NCBI GenBank assembly: GCA_019058315.1
Contig: JAHPZH010000002.1
Location: 1,125,910 to 1,189,909 of the forward strand
Origin: Candidatus Helarchaeota archaeon
Lineage (GTDB): Archaea > Asgardarchaeota > Lokiarchaeia > Helarchaeales > RDOG01
DNA: 64,000 nucleotides
Direction: 5' to 3'
Shown here: positions 45,213 through 55,050 of the stretch, piece by piece
How positions within the stretch are numbered: position 1 is the stretch's first letter
Layout: each line of letters opens with the position of its first letter
Made by a program: the position numbers and the translations under genes
Notes under the pieces: generated by a model
Told to the model about the DNA's origin: nothing
The model's input: only the letters and a program-made list of their open reading frames with translations
Databases searched by the model: none

Positions 45213-47012
45213 CTATAAGCTGAAATATCGCCTTTTTTGAGAATCATCCATACCCTTAATCCAAAAAAATGCGTCTTCTTTATTATCTACTAAATTATTT
45301 TTTCCTTTTAAAATACTGTTCCATGGAAAAGATTTTGGATCAAACAGACCTATTCCTGAATCTGTCCACCATTCAATGCGTTGTTTTATCATTTCAAGAG
45401 AACGATGGTCCCAAACTTGAAAAGAAGTATAACATTGGAATGTATCCATTTTTCTCATAGCTTGAAAAATTTTTTGAGTGATAATATTTTTTCGTCTTTT
45501 AGAATCAAGAGAATAATATTGAAAAAGTAGAATTAAAATTTCAGTCGCTTCCTGAATACTTTTCAATGGTTCTAGTACTTCTTTTTGTTGTTTAATTATC
45601 CTTTTTAAAATTTTGTTGCATTCTTTTAATTTATCACCGTCTAAAGTTCTCCAAAAATCCTCAAGTAATAAAATTGCATTTTTAACATCTTCTTTTTCGT
45701 TCATAGAAGATGAAAGCAAACCCGCAACTTCGCTGCTGATTTCATTACCTCCAATTTCAGGATTCCAAAGATATCTTCCGAAAACATAATCATCGATAAA
45801 ACGGGTTTTAGGTAATACCCTATACCCAACCATACCTTTCAAATTTGGACCTAATGCTTTTATTGAATCTGTTATTCTTTCTTTTAACAAATGTATATGA
45901 GGTCTTGGAAATATCAATTGGTTTTCCATACCAGCTTCTGGATCGATTAAAAATACAAAATCATATACCTCGTAACCTTGCTCTATAGCCATTTTTAGTG
46001 TTTTTTGGGTTATATCTAAAATCTTAATATCCTTTGGAAATTTCGAAAATAATTGATCTCGGAGCCCCTCGATAGGTGGAATTTCAAAATCTTCTTTAAT
46101 ATTCGCAAACCAGGTCATAAAGAAGAGCCGTTTCGAGTTTCCATTTTCTTTAATAAATTTCAGATGTTCAACAAGTAGATCGGCAATATTATTCCTACAA
46201 TATTCGCAATTACAACCTCCACCTTCAAAAGAAATCGAAGCATGACTAGGAACTGTATTAAATCTTTTAATTGTGTATTTAAGGAGTTTATCACCAATCG
46301 CTTTTCCTTTTTGGGTACAATGAGTAACTCCCTGATAAAGAAAGATTTCTGCTCTAATCTCTGGGAATTTAATCCATAATTCGGTAGGGATTTCATCAAA
46401 AACATATAATGAAATGATTTCAAGACCTATATCTGCGGCATATTTAAATACTTTATCTAAAACGTCATATCTCCATGCATTTTTTTCCAATTCTTCGTAA
46501 TCAGGATGATATAACATTACTGCATGCATTATAAACATAATTGAGTTGTAATTAAATGACCGAAGCCTATTGAAATATTCTTTCCACTGTGAGAACGTCC
46601 AATTTTCAGTCGAAAGATCCCCTAATCCATAAGGCATATTTACCATCATACAACGTGTTTCAAAGAATGGAGTTTCAAATATATTCCAATCAATTGAAAA
46701 AGGATCTTGTGTTTGCTGTTCCTTTAGCTTCATATGTAGATAATATATTCCATTTGCAAGACCTTGGTCCCCTATAGATGAAATAAAAATATCTTCATTT
46801 TTGCTATAAATTAGAAAATCATCAATTTTTTTCAGTTTATTTGCATTCTCTAAATTTAATTTTCGAATTTCTTCTGAATTATTTTGCAAAGTTAGAAAAG
46901 TAATAGTTCTAGTTGAATTTGAATCTGATTCTCCAATCCAACTTGCTAAAACCTTAATAGCTTGTTCAATTTGTTTGGTTTTATTATTATTATAACTTAT
47001 TTTATAAGTCAT
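45213..47012 (-). CDS. Glycoside-hydrolase-like protein A (GH20/DUF4838-like)
   Basis: A 599-residue cytosolic protein. Residues 1-100 resemble a GH20b/alpha-glucuronidase N-terminal alpha/beta domain ending ISSIGDQGLANGIYYLHMKL. A TIM-barrel-like part follows: FFETRCMMV, WTFSQWKEYFNRLRSFNYNS, FEGGGCNCEYCRNN (near residue 270) and GYRVLPKTRFIDDY. The CxCxxC motif in a (beta/alpha)8 barrel resembles DUF4838/GH20-like proteins. The catalytic pair is not proven; E of SFEGGG is a candidate. It is one of three paralogues in 8 kb (others at 47155 and 50930). The C-terminal ~150 residues are helical. Confidence 0.6.
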   Translation of the reverse strand: MTYKISYNNNKTKQIEQAIKVLASWIGESDSNSTRTITFLTLQNNSEEIRKLNLENANKLKKIDDFLIYSKNEDIFISSIGDQGLANGIYYLHMKLKEQQTQDPFSIDWNIFETPFFETRCMMVNMPYGLGDLSTENWTFSQWKEYFNRLRSFNYNSIMFIMHAVMLYHPDYEELEKNAWRYDVLDKVFKYAADIGLEIISLYVFDEIPTELWIKFPEIRAEIFLYQGVTHCTQKGKAIGDKLLKYTIKRFNTVPSHASISFEGGGCNCEYCRNNIADLLVEHLKFIKENGNSKRLFFMTWFANIKEDFEIPPIEGLRDQLFSKFPKDIKILDITQKTLKMAIEQGYEVYDFVFLIDPEAGMENQLIFPRPHIHLLKERITDSIKALGPNLKGMVGYRVLPKTRFIDDYVFGRYLWNPEIGGNEISSEVAGLLSSSMNEKEDVKNAILLLEDFWRTLDGDKLKECNKILKRIIKQQKEVLEPLKSIQEATEILILLFQYYSLDSKRRKNIITQKIFQAMRKMDTFQCYTSFQVWDHRSLEMIKQRIEWWTDSGIGLFDPKSFPWNSILKGKNNLVDNKEDAFFWIKGMDDSQKRRYFSL

Positions 47013-47154
47013 TTCTTTTCAACATATTTCCATTTGTAGAGTGTATGCAATTTTTATATTTTAATTATTTAACTTTTTCGCAAATTTAAATTTACAAATG
47101 TTCTAGATTTATTGACATTTGAAAGTAAAGATTTTTAGTTTTACATAAAATATG

Positions 47155-48963
47155 TTATCCCCAAAATTGCGGAATTCTCATACCTTTAATCCAAGGTTGA
47201 ACATCTTTTTTCTCATCAATTAAATGATATTTTGCTTTTAAAAGACAGTTCCATGGAAATGATTTTGGATTAAAAAGTCCACTTCCAGGATCTGTCCACC
47301 AACGAACTCGCTGTTTTATCATCTCAAGTGACACAGCATTCCAAGCTTGATATGAGGTATAGCACTGGAATGTGTCCATCTCCCTCATAAGTTGAAATAT
47401 TTTTTGAATAAGCCCCTGTCTTCGTCTTTGGGAGTCAATCGAATAATATCGAAAGAGCAATTCTAAAATTATAATCGCTTCTTGGATGCTTTTCAATGGT
47501 TCTGATATATTTTTATTTTTTTTATTAACCATTTTTAAAATATTCTTACATTCCTTTAATTTTTCACCGTCAAAAGTTCTCCAAAAATCCTCAAGTAATA
47601 GAATTGCATTGGTTACGTTTTCTTTTTCCTTTATAGAAGAAGATAGCAAACCCGCAACTTCGCTAATGATGTTATTAACTTCAATTCCAGGATTCCAAAG
47701 ATATCTGCCTAAAAGATAATCATTAATAAAACGCGTTTTAGGTATTAATCTATAACCAACCATTCCTTTAAGATTTGAACCTAATGCTTTTATTGAATCT
47801 GAGATTCGTTCTTTTAACAAATTTATATGAGGTTTAGGAAAAAGGGATTGATTTTCCATACCTTCTTCAGGATCTATGAAAAATATAAAATCATATATCT
47901 CATAACCTTGATTTGCTGCCATTTTTAACGTTTTTCTGTTCACATCTATAATTTTTACTTCCTTTGGAACCTTAGAAAACAATTTTTCACGAAGTCCTTC
48001 AATTGGGGGTGATTCAAAATGCTCTTTTACATTGGCAAACCAGGTGCAAAAAAATAAATGCTTTGGTTGTGCATTTTTATTAATAAAATCCAAATAATTT
48101 ATAATAAGATCGACAATGTTGTTCCTACAATATTCACAATTGCATACTCCTCCCTCAAATGCAAACAGAGCATGACCATCCACATTTTTAAATCTATTGA
48201 GGGTGTAACTAAAAAGTTTTTCTCCAAACTTTCTTCCTTTTTCGCTACAATATGAAATACCTTGATAACCAAAGACTTTCGCTCTGATTTCTTGATGTTT
48301 AATCCATAAATCTGTTGGAATTTGATTAAAAACATATATTAAAATGATTTCTAGACCTATATCCCTTGCATAAGTAAAAACTTCTTCAAATATATCATAT
48401 TTCCAAGAATTTTTTCTCAATTCTTTAAAATTAGGATTATATAGCATCGCTCCTCCAATTGTAAACACAATCGAAGTATAGTTAAAAGATCGAAGTCTAT
48501 TTAGATACTCTATCCACTGTGAAAAAGTCCAAGTTTCAGTAGATAGCCCCCCCAAACCCAATGGAAAATGTAAGGTCACCCCTCGAGTTTCAAAATGTGG
48601 TGTTTGAAAAAGATCCCAATTAATGGAGAATGGGTCTTGTTTTTGACATTCTCTTAATTTCATGTACAAATAATATATAGCATTTGCAAGCCCTCGGTCC
48701 CCAATGGACAAAATAAAAATCTTATTTTCTTTATCTTGATTGTTTTTATTGTCACTAGAAATTAAAAAATCATCTACTTTTTTTAGATTATTCACTTTCT
48801 CTAAATTTAATTTTTGAATTTCTTTTGAATTATTTTGAAGTGTAAGAAAATTAAAAGTGTTTTTAGCATTTGAATCAGGTTTTCCAGCCCAACTTGTAAA
48901 AACCTTAATAGCTTGTTCGATTTGTTTGTTCCTATTTTTATTAAAATATATTTTGTAGGTCAA
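47155..48963 (-). CDS. Glycoside-hydrolase-like protein B (GH20/DUF4838-like)
   Basis: A 602-residue paralogue of protein A, 142 nt upstream of it on the same strand. It shares the GDRGLANAIYYLYMKLRE, FETRGVTLHFPLG, WTFSQWIEYLNRLRSFNY, FEGGVCNCEYCRNN and GYRLIPKTRFINDY blocks. The start is TTG at 48963. One residue of the motif differs (GGV instead of GGG). A small insertion (NKNNQDKENK) appears near residue 72 relative to A. No signal peptide, so an intracellular role on imported oligosaccharides is likely (inference). Confidence 0.6.
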   Translation of the reverse strand: MTYKIYFNKNRNKQIEQAIKVFTSWAGKPDSNAKNTFNFLTLQNNSKEIQKLNLEKVNNLKKVDDFLISSDNKNNQDKENKIFILSIGDRGLANAIYYLYMKLRECQKQDPFSINWDLFQTPHFETRGVTLHFPLGLGGLSTETWTFSQWIEYLNRLRSFNYTSIVFTIGGAMLYNPNFKELRKNSWKYDIFEEVFTYARDIGLEIILIYVFNQIPTDLWIKHQEIRAKVFGYQGISYCSEKGRKFGEKLFSYTLNRFKNVDGHALFAFEGGVCNCEYCRNNIVDLIINYLDFINKNAQPKHLFFCTWFANVKEHFESPPIEGLREKLFSKVPKEVKIIDVNRKTLKMAANQGYEIYDFIFFIDPEEGMENQSLFPKPHINLLKERISDSIKALGSNLKGMVGYRLIPKTRFINDYLLGRYLWNPGIEVNNIISEVAGLLSSSIKEKENVTNAILLLEDFWRTFDGEKLKECKNILKMVNKKNKNISEPLKSIQEAIIILELLFRYYSIDSQRRRQGLIQKIFQLMREMDTFQCYTSYQAWNAVSLEMIKQRVRWWTDPGSGLFNPKSFPWNCLLKAKYHLIDEKKDVQPWIKGMRIPQFWG

Positions 48964-49156
48964 TTAAAATTCACTATTGTTTATAAATTGGGGATATTCT
49001 CCTTATAAATCAGTTTTATATAACAGTTCTGCAATTCTAGAGCATATTTAATTACTAGTTTAAGGATATTTAAACGTCATACAATAAATATTTAAATAAA
49101 TGTTATCTAGTTTAGGTCATTAATTTTGGTTTAAAAAGATTTATTTGGTGAAAAAA

Positions 49157-49927
49157 ATGACAGTAACATTGGAATATTACTTTCAATTTTATTCAAACAA
49201 GCTATTTGGTCGTTCAATTTTTTCAGACCCAATGGAACTATTTTTATTTACAATTTCCTTTTTAAGCTTATTGTTTTTAATTGGTATAATATGGACATTA
49301 TATAACGGTTATAAAGAAACTAGAGTTATTGAAACTTTATTATTTTTATTAAGTATGATCTCTTTTTTAATTGCTGGTGTACTTGGAAGCATAGAGAGAA
49401 TAAGTTATTCGACTTGGGGTTTACCTCAACTCGGAGATCTCCTACATATAATCGTTTTATTTCCTATGCAATTTTCATTTCTATGTGTTAATACCTTTGC
49501 AATACGGATTACATTTCCCGAAAAATTCAATATGATTATTTCTTTCTTAATCGTACTATCCACTATTTTGATAACTATTATAACCTGGGCAATGATTCAG
49601 GGACCTCCTTATGCGATCATAATTAATTTTGCTGTGGTTCATTCCAATGAGGTCGGGATAGTAGTTTTAGCAACCCTTGCACCAGTTGCTGTAATGCCAC
49701 TAGCTATTTTCTTTTATTCGGCTAAGAAAATTCGAGATGAAGATAGACCAAAAAGTAATCGTTCTTTCTGGTTTGGAATGGGATTTTTATTTTTTACTTT
49801 AGGTGCAGGTTTAACAACACCTACTACCCCATATTTTGCTGTTTTCAGCATTTTTGCTGCATTTACTCTCTATGTTTGCTTTAGAATGCCAAACTGGTTC
49901 AAACGACACATAGGATGGATTGAATAA
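49157..49927 (+). CDS. Predicted 7-TM protein, paralogue A
   Basis: 256 residues, seven hydrophobic helices, starting MTVTLEYYFQFYSNKLFGR. Helices include LFLFTISFLSLLFLIGII, LLFLLSMISFLIAGVLG, HIIVLFPMQFSFLCVNTF, MIISFLIVLSTILITIITW, VLATLAPVAVMPLAIFFY and FWFGMGFLFFTLGAG. A STWGLPQLGDL loop and a PPYA(I/R)IINFAV loop are shared with the paralogue at 50144. GGTGA precedes ATG 49157; TTG 49145 is in frame but includes the SD. No known family recognised; the architecture is sensor- or receptor-like (inference). Confidence 0.75.
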   Translation: MTVTLEYYFQFYSNKLFGRSIFSDPMELFLFTISFLSLLFLIGIIWTLYNGYKETRVIETLLFLLSMISFLIAGVLGSIERISYSTWGLPQLGDLLHIIVLFPMQFSFLCVNTFAIRITFPEKFNMIISFLIVLSTILITIITWAMIQGPPYAIIINFAVVHSNEVGIVVLATLAPVAVMPLAIFFYSAKKIRDEDRPKSNRSFWFGMGFLFFTLGAGLTTPTTPYFAVFSIFAAFTLYVCFRMPNWFKRHIGWIE

Positions 49928-50143
49928 CTCATTTATATGTGCTCATAAATCACCAATGAGTCCTTTATTAAAGAACAAAGAACAATAATTAATAATCAAA
50001 TACACTTGTAGAACAATTTATGCTTTAGAAAACAACCAAAAAAAAATTAAATCCAAAGATTTTAAAATTAAGGATTTAATAAAACTTCTTGCAGTTATTA
50101 AAATTCAACTGAAAATCTAAAAAGGATGCAATGAGTGAAAAAA

Positions 50144-50914
50144 ATGGCAGTTTCATGGGATTATTATTTTCAATTTTATACAAATCAGATATTTGGACGT
50201 TTTTTTTATGTACAACCACTAGAAATTTTGGTAATAATATTTGCGTTTATAGGATTATTATTTTTAATTGGTATTATGCGGGCTTTATATAGGAATTATA
50301 AGAAATCTAATGCTATTGAAACTTTATTATTTTTAATAAGTATGATCGCTTTTTTAGTGGGTGGTGTCCTTGGAGGGATAGAGAGATTCTGTTATTCAAC
50401 TTGGGGTTTGCCACAACTAGGAGATTTAATACGAATAACTGTAATATTTCCTGTTTATTTTTCATTTATAAGTGTTAATATATTTGCTTTGAAAACTACG
50501 TTTCCAGAAAAATTTAAGATCATTCTTCCTTTTTTATTGATATTAACTATTGTTAGTGCAGGAACTGTAATTTGGGCAGAATTGCAAGGTCCTCCATACG
50601 CTAGAATTATTAATTTCGCTGTGGCCTACTCTCTTGAGATTAATTTAATACGTCTCATAACTCTTTCACCACTTGCTGTAATTCCAACAACTCTTTTTTT
50701 CTATTATGCAATAAAAAATCGAATTGAAGATAAACCAAAAAGTAATCTCTCATTCTGGCTGGGAATGGGATTTTTATTTTTCACTGTAGGTTCTGCTTTA
50801 ACATCAGCTGGAACTGAATTCTTTGGGCTTCTATTTATTTTGTCAGCAGCTATTTTCTATGTGTGCTTTAAAATGCCAGGATGGTTTAAAAAGTGTATAG
50901 GATGGCCTGAATAA
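50144..50914 (+). CDS. Predicted 7-TM protein, paralogue B
   Basis: 256 residues and closely related to paralogue A over the full length, sharing YYFQFYxNxxFGR at the N-terminus, the loops YSTWGLPQLGDL and QGPPYARIINFAV, and the tail CFKMPGWFKKCIGWPE. ATG 50144 is chosen because it aligns with the start of paralogue A; GTG 50135 in the same frame is possible. The gene sits convergent to glycosidase-like protein C, 15 nt from its end. Function unknown. Confidence 0.75.
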   Translation: MAVSWDYYFQFYTNQIFGRFFYVQPLEILVIIFAFIGLLFLIGIMRALYRNYKKSNAIETLLFLISMIAFLVGGVLGGIERFCYSTWGLPQLGDLIRITVIFPVYFSFISVNIFALKTTFPEKFKIILPFLLILTIVSAGTVIWAELQGPPYARIINFAVAYSLEINLIRLITLSPLAVIPTTLFFYYAIKNRIEDKPKSNLSFWLGMGFLFFTVGSALTSAGTEFFGLLFILSAAIFYVCFKMPGWFKKCIGWPE

Positions 50915-50929
50915 CACTCCCATATAACA

Positions 50930-52747
50930 TTAAATCTCCCATAATTCTGAAATTTTCGTTTCTTTTATCCAAGGCAATACATCTTTTTTATCATTAATCA
51001 AGTGATATTTTGCTTTTAGAAGGCAGTTTGCTGGAAAAGACCTTGGATTAAAATTACCACTTTCAGGATCTGTCCACCAATGAACTCGCTGTTTTATTAC
51101 CTCAATTGACACGGCATTCCAAGCTTTATATGATGTATAGCAATGAAATGTTTCAGTATTTCGCATAACTTGCATAATTTTTTGAATAATTGCTCTTTTT
51201 CGTCTTTTAGAGTCATGTGTATAATATCGAAAGAGCAATTCTAAAACTATAATCGCTTCTTGGATGCTTTTCAATGGTTCTGACATATTTTTTTGTTCTT
51301 TAATGACCATATTTAAAATTTTCTTACATTCTTTTAATTTATTACCGTCTAAATTTATCCAAAAATCCTCAAGTAATTGAATTACTTTTATTACGTTTTC
51401 TTTTTCGTTTATAGAAGAAGATAGCAAACCCGCAACTTCACTAATAAGTTCATCAACTTCAATTTTAGGATTCCAAAAATATCTACCCTCAACATAATCA
51501 TTAATAAAACGCGTTTTAGGTATTAATCTATAACCAAACATTCCTTTTAGAGAGAGAGAGGGTAATGTTTGAATTGAATCTAATATTCGTTCCTTTGACA
51601 AATTTATAAGAGGTCTTGGAAAAAGAGATAGATCTTCCATTCCTGCTTCGGGATCCATAAAAAATATAAAATCAAATATTTCATAGCCTTGATCTGCAGC
51701 CATCTGTAAGGTTTTTCTGCATACGTCTATGATCTTTACATCTTTAGGAATCTTAGAAAATAATTTATTCCGAAGCCCTTTAATTGGAGGTGATTCAAAG
51801 TGCTCTTTTACATTAGCAAACCAAGTTATAAAGAAAAGTCGTTCTGGCTCTGCATTTTTTTTAATAAAATTCAGGTAATCAACAATAAGATCAACAATAT
51901 TGTTCCTACAATAATCACAATTACAACCGCCCCCCTCAAAGGCAAAAAGAGCATTACTTGGGACTGTTTTAAATCTATTAAGTGTGTATTTAAGAAGTTT
52001 TTCCCCAATTTCTTTTCCTTTTTCACTGCAATGGGTGATTCCTTGATAACCAAATATATGTCCCCTTATTTCTGGAAATTTAATCCATAATTCAGTTGGT
52101 ATATGATTAAAAACATAGATTAAAATGATTTCCAGACCTATATCCTTTGCATAATTAAATACATCTTCAAACATATCATATTTCCAGGAATTTTTTTTCA
52201 ATTCCTCAAAATCAGGGTGATATAGTGCCCATGTACTTATTAGAAATATAATCGATGTGTAATTAAATGACCGAAGTCTATCCAAATATTCTTTCCAATG
52301 TGGAAAATCCCATGTCTCAGTGGAAAGTCCCTCTAAACCAAGTTTAAGATTAAGAAGAACCATACCACGTGTTTCAAAGTAGGGGGTTTGAAAAATATCC
52401 CATTTAATAGAAAACGGGTCTTTTATTTGCTGTTCTCTTAATTTCATGTATAAATAGTATATAGCATTTGCTAGACCTCGCTCTCCTATCGATAAAATAA
52501 AAATATCATTTTCTTTACGTTGATTTTCATTCTTTTCGCTAAAAATTAGAAAATCGTCTATTTTTTTAAGTTTATTCGCTGTCTCTAAGCTTAATTTTTG
52601 AATTTCTTTGGAATTTTTTTCCAATGTGAAAAGAACAAATTCATTTGTTGAATTTGAATCTGATTCTCCAATCCAATTTGTTAAAACTTTAATAGCTTGT
52701 TCAATTTGCTTGCTTTTATTCTTATTGAACCTTATTTTGTATTTCAT
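50930..52747 (-). CDS. Glycoside-hydrolase-like protein C (GH20/DUF4838-like)
   Basis: A 605-residue paralogue of proteins A and B with GERGLANAIYYLYMKLRE, YFETRGMVLLN, WDFPHWKEYLDRLRSFNY, FEGGGCNCDYCRNN and GYRLIPKTRFINDY. It starts ATG 52747 (MKYKIRFNKNKSKQIEQ). It is separated from A and B by the two 7-TM genes on the other strand. It is nearer to B than to A over the N-terminal half (shared FxxEKNExQxKEN insertion), suggesting stepwise duplication. Confidence 0.6.
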   Translation of the reverse strand: MKYKIRFNKNKSKQIEQAIKVLTNWIGESDSNSTNEFVLFTLEKNSKEIQKLSLETANKLKKIDDFLIFSEKNENQRKENDIFILSIGERGLANAIYYLYMKLREQQIKDPFSIKWDIFQTPYFETRGMVLLNLKLGLEGLSTETWDFPHWKEYLDRLRSFNYTSIIFLISTWALYHPDFEELKKNSWKYDMFEDVFNYAKDIGLEIILIYVFNHIPTELWIKFPEIRGHIFGYQGITHCSEKGKEIGEKLLKYTLNRFKTVPSNALFAFEGGGCNCDYCRNNIVDLIVDYLNFIKKNAEPERLFFITWFANVKEHFESPPIKGLRNKLFSKIPKDVKIIDVCRKTLQMAADQGYEIFDFIFFMDPEAGMEDLSLFPRPLINLSKERILDSIQTLPSLSLKGMFGYRLIPKTRFINDYVEGRYFWNPKIEVDELISEVAGLLSSSINEKENVIKVIQLLEDFWINLDGNKLKECKKILNMVIKEQKNMSEPLKSIQEAIIVLELLFRYYTHDSKRRKRAIIQKIMQVMRNTETFHCYTSYKAWNAVSIEVIKQRVHWWTDPESGNFNPRSFPANCLLKAKYHLINDKKDVLPWIKETKISELWEI

Positions 52748-52849
52748 TTTTTATTCACTAAGAAATAAACTAATTTTTTTGACCTTAGATAAAAATCCTA
52801 AAAAATAAAATTTATATTTTTGAATTTAATAATATTATCTAAAATCATT

Positions 52850-54403
52850 ATGGGGAATATTTTGGTTAAAAGTAAGGCTCTAATAGTTTTAATAGTATTA
52901 ATAATCCTACCATCTATTTCCTATAATCTTGACGCTTGCATTAAATCTCCAGTAATCCCTTTTAATTTTTTAAATAATATTAAAACACAAAAGGATCCTC
53001 AACTCTTCACCAAACATGCTGAGATGATATCAAATTCGTCTGAAGATAATTATAGACCAAAGATAGCTATTGATTCATCTAATGAAATTCATTCCGTTTG
53101 GTATTCTCGTGACTATCCGATAAATGATTCTATAATTTATTCTAACAGCACCGATAACTTTACAAATAAAATGAAGATCACAGAAAGCTATCCCAAAGAT
53201 ACTGATCCATGTATTGCTATAGATAATTCGGATACGATTCATATAGCTTGGATTAGAGATTCTGAACCAGGTTGGTTGACTGATCCAACTGAAGTATATT
53301 ATACGAATAGTTCTGTTAATTTTTCAACACATAAGCTTGTAGTAAATCAAACTGAAGTTGATTCACCACAAATAGGTTGTGATTCTTTTAATAATGTACA
53401 TATAGCATGGCTGGGGTACAAAGACTTCCAATGGAATGTTTTTTATTCAAATAGTACGGATTATTTTTCATCAATAAAATATGTATCTCAGGATAGTTTA
53501 AGGGATTATTCGATAAGTCTGTGTGTTAAGGATGATGTTGTTCATATAATTTGGCGAAAATATATTGCTTATAAAAAATATAGAATTGCATATGCAAATA
53601 GTTCTAACGATTTTACAGAAACCATAATTTCAAAAAATGATGCGTATTATGAAAGTCCAAAAATCAAAGTTGATGATTCGGGTAATATCCATATTATTTA
53701 TGTAGAACGTTATGAAAAAAAGGAAGAAGACCCAATCGATAAAGAAGTTTTTATCTCCTTTTTTATTTCTTATATTTATCTAGATTATTTCAATGATCAA
53801 CCTTTTGGATTTTTTAATTTTGATGTTATAATCGTTTACCTTGCCATATTTGATTGGATTCATGGTTCTAATTATAATTATGAATATTTCTCTAGAATTT
53901 ATTATTCAAATAGTAGTGATAATTTTAACTCACGGAGTAGTCTCTCAAATTTAACATCAACTTGTGTTTGGTATCCCGATATTGCTATTGATCAATATAA
54001 TACTTGCCATTTAATATGGCAAGGAGCAAATTACTATTATTCAAATATATATCGTATATTCTATACAAATAGCTCTAAAAAATTTCAAGAATTCTATATC
54101 TATAAATCAGAATATGCAATTGATCATTCTGATTTTGAGATTGATGGTAAAAATGAAACTCATTTTATATATTCCGCATATAGAAACATTTGGTATTTTA
54201 ATAGCTCTGAATTAGAATACTATCCAGTTTCCATTGATACTGATATTATTATAGATTTAATTAATCTCTATTTTTCTATTCCAAAAATGCCAGATTTAAC
54301 AAATTTAACTATAATTTCGATTTATTGTTTAGCTGCTTTTAATGTTATTGCTCTTTATCTTCCAAAAAAAAGAAGGGATGCTCAAAGTATGGGGGAATCA
54401 TAA
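52850..54403 (+). CDS. Secreted repeat protein with sialidase-like (BNR-like) repeats and C-terminal TM
   Basis: About 517 residues. The signal peptide/TM is KALIVLIVLIILPSISY. Repeats then follow of the kind (K/C)IAIDxSNxIHxxWxxR...IxYxNSTDNF, visible at least six times. They read as extracellular beta-propeller blades, and NST/NSS sequons are numerous. A C-terminal TM helix (IISIYCLAAFNVIALYL) ends PKKRR. An in-frame TTG lies 30 nt upstream of ATG 52850. The next gene's ATG follows the stop directly, so the two are a unit. No catalytic residues were identified. Confidence 0.7.
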   Translation: MGNILVKSKALIVLIVLIILPSISYNLDACIKSPVIPFNFLNNIKTQKDPQLFTKHAEMISNSSEDNYRPKIAIDSSNEIHSVWYSRDYPINDSIIYSNSTDNFTNKMKITESYPKDTDPCIAIDNSDTIHIAWIRDSEPGWLTDPTEVYYTNSSVNFSTHKLVVNQTEVDSPQIGCDSFNNVHIAWLGYKDFQWNVFYSNSTDYFSSIKYVSQDSLRDYSISLCVKDDVVHIIWRKYIAYKKYRIAYANSSNDFTETIISKNDAYYESPKIKVDDSGNIHIIYVERYEKKEEDPIDKEVFISFFISYIYLDYFNDQPFGFFNFDVIIVYLAIFDWIHGSNYNYEYFSRIYYSNSSDNFNSRSSLSNLTSTCVWYPDIAIDQYNTCHLIWQGANYYYSNIYRIFYTNSSKKFQEFYIYKSEYAIDHSDFEIDGKNETHFIYSAYRNIWYFNSSELEYYPVSIDTDIIIDLINLYFSIPKMPDLTNLTIISIYCLAAFNVIALYLPKKRRDAQSMGES

Positions 54404-54970
54404 ATGTCAAGCAACAATATACGTGTTTTACGTTTTTTTTATGATTCAATTATTATTTTCTTTATTTTAATACTCATTCTTCCTCTTAGGGTTGCATATG
54501 AAATTTCGCTTTCTATATATAATTTGATTTTTGTAGCTCATAATTTACCATTTATTATTTCCCGAGGATCAATTCTATTTATTCTTGCTTTGATAATTTT
54601 CATAATTAGTATATTTTTATTCCGGAAGTTCTATAAAACAGAAGATGGGAAATTTGCTAAATATGGATATATTGCAAGTTTGATCTCATGTTTATTTGCC
54701 GGACAGTCAATATTAATTAATTATATCATTTATTTTTATCGAATGATTAATATCGCTTCTATTTATATAGGAATCGTTCTGGTTCTTACAGAATTAAATA
54801 TTAGTACATTGATATTTTTAAGACGTAATGATTTAGAAGACGTAAAACAAAGCAAAAAGATAAAAAAACATACAAAGATTGATTGGTATTGTCCTAAATG
54901 TGGAACCAAGAGAGAAATTGAATATAAATTTTGTATAAACTGTGGATTTTCATTTAATAAATTAGATTAA
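54404..54970 (+). CDS. TM protein with C-terminal zinc ribbon
   Basis: 188 residues beginning directly after the stop codon of the upstream gene. It has about four TM helices (FYDSIIIFFILILILPLRV; FIISRGSILFILALIIFIISIFLF; YIASLISCLFAGQSILI; ASIYIGIVLVLTELNISTLIFL), a basic cytoplasmic linker and a zinc ribbon, CPKCGTKREIEYKFCINCGF, at the C-terminus. It likely acts together with the secreted propeller protein, perhaps as its membrane partner (inference). It matches the layout of the gene at 29692. Confidence 0.7.
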   Translation: MSSNNIRVLRFFYDSIIIFFILILILPLRVAYEISLSIYNLIFVAHNLPFIISRGSILFILALIIFIISIFLFRKFYKTEDGKFAKYGYIASLISCLFAGQSILINYIIYFYRMINIASIYIGIVLVLTELNISTLIFLRRNDLEDVKQSKKIKKHTKIDWYCPKCGTKREIEYKFCINCGFSFNKLD

Positions 54971-55050
54971 AATCTCTAAATTCGATTCATTATTCTTTAG
55001 GATTAAAATAAGGTCTAAACATTTAAGAATAAAAGGTACAATCTACAATT

